A DNA stretch of 44,977 nucleotides from Anabaena subtropica FACHB-260 (GTDB lineage Bacteria > Cyanobacteriota > Cyanobacteriia > Cyanobacteriales > Nostocaceae), in assembly GCF_014697105.1 (NCBI RefSeq), contig NZ_JACJRF010000046.1, forward strand, positions 1 to 44,977, in the 5' to 3' direction. The translations under genes and the position numbers were made by a program. Positions 44,888 through 44,977 of the stretch are shown here, piece after piece (positions within the stretch are counted from its first letter, which is position 1; every line of letters starts with the position of its first letter). The notes beneath the pieces were generated by a model, which was given only the letters and a program-made list of their open reading frames with translations, was not told the DNA's origin and did not search any database.

Positions 44888-44977
44888 AGAAAAAAGGCGG
44901 GAGAAGTAAGAAGATGAAAGTTACCAGCTTCTCAAATCAAACTTCCCCCATGACTAGCATAAACTTTGGAACGCTAT

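Noticed and set aside
1-44977. CRISPR array or tRNA/rRNA genes anywhere in the window
   Set aside because: I scanned for regularly spaced direct repeats and GGTTCRA-type T-loops and saw none; a covariance-model scan would be needed to exclude a diverged case.

Overview
The window looks like the chromosome of a filamentous, heterocyst-forming cyanobacterium (Nostoc/Anabaena group). Reasons: the HIP1 octamer GCGATCGC is scattered through genes and gaps; heptanucleotide short tandem repeats and small dispersed palindromes occur between genes; and the gene content is cyanobacterial (group 2 sigma factor beside carB, CrtD-type carotenoid desaturase, DUF760, PEP-CTERM proteins, orthocaspase-like protein). 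The assignment rests on memory of these families; no search was run.

Layout. (1) 1-2788: one end of a type V-K CRISPR-associated Tn7-like transposon (CAST). It has an intact-length tnsB, a 3'-truncated tnsC, and a left end carrying five TnsB-type repeats that stops at TGTACA. No CRISPR array or cas12k is visible. (2) 2952-7499: four co-oriented membrane-protein genes (DUF389, voltage-sensor ion channel, MscS, DUF2254) that look like an ion/osmotic-stress group. (3) 8061-10184: a Tat-exported caspase-fold protein whose two catalytic residues are replaced (Tyr/Ser). (4) 10415-11593: ATP sulfurylase. (5) 12098-17064: a peptide-export locus with four small double-glycine-leader precursors, a C39 peptidase ABC transporter and an HlyD-type adaptor. 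It is followed (17773-20416) by a histidine-kinase-like protein lacking the phospho-His, a LuxR-type response regulator, and a histidine kinase with a collapsed CHASE2 sensor. (6) 20507-25988: Zn dehydrogenase, glycosyltransferase + TVP38 pair, a secreted unknown, DUF760, and a SigD-like sigma factor. (7) 26688-34100: carB, a Dps protein with a His-type ferroxidase centre, fructosamine kinase, M16 peptidase. (8) 34330-38115: crtD, a conserved unknown, MutT, CBS pair, HEAT-repeat protein. (9) 38656-44866: a PPC/calpain-like protease, two tandem PEP-CTERM paralogues, and an Rpn-type nuclease gene lying between a DUF456 gene and a duplicated fragment of that gene's 3' end.

The most interesting regions are the decaying CAST with its own small-repeat scars, the double-glycine peptide locus with three related cores and adjacent unusual two-component genes, and the Rpn/DUF456 duplication.
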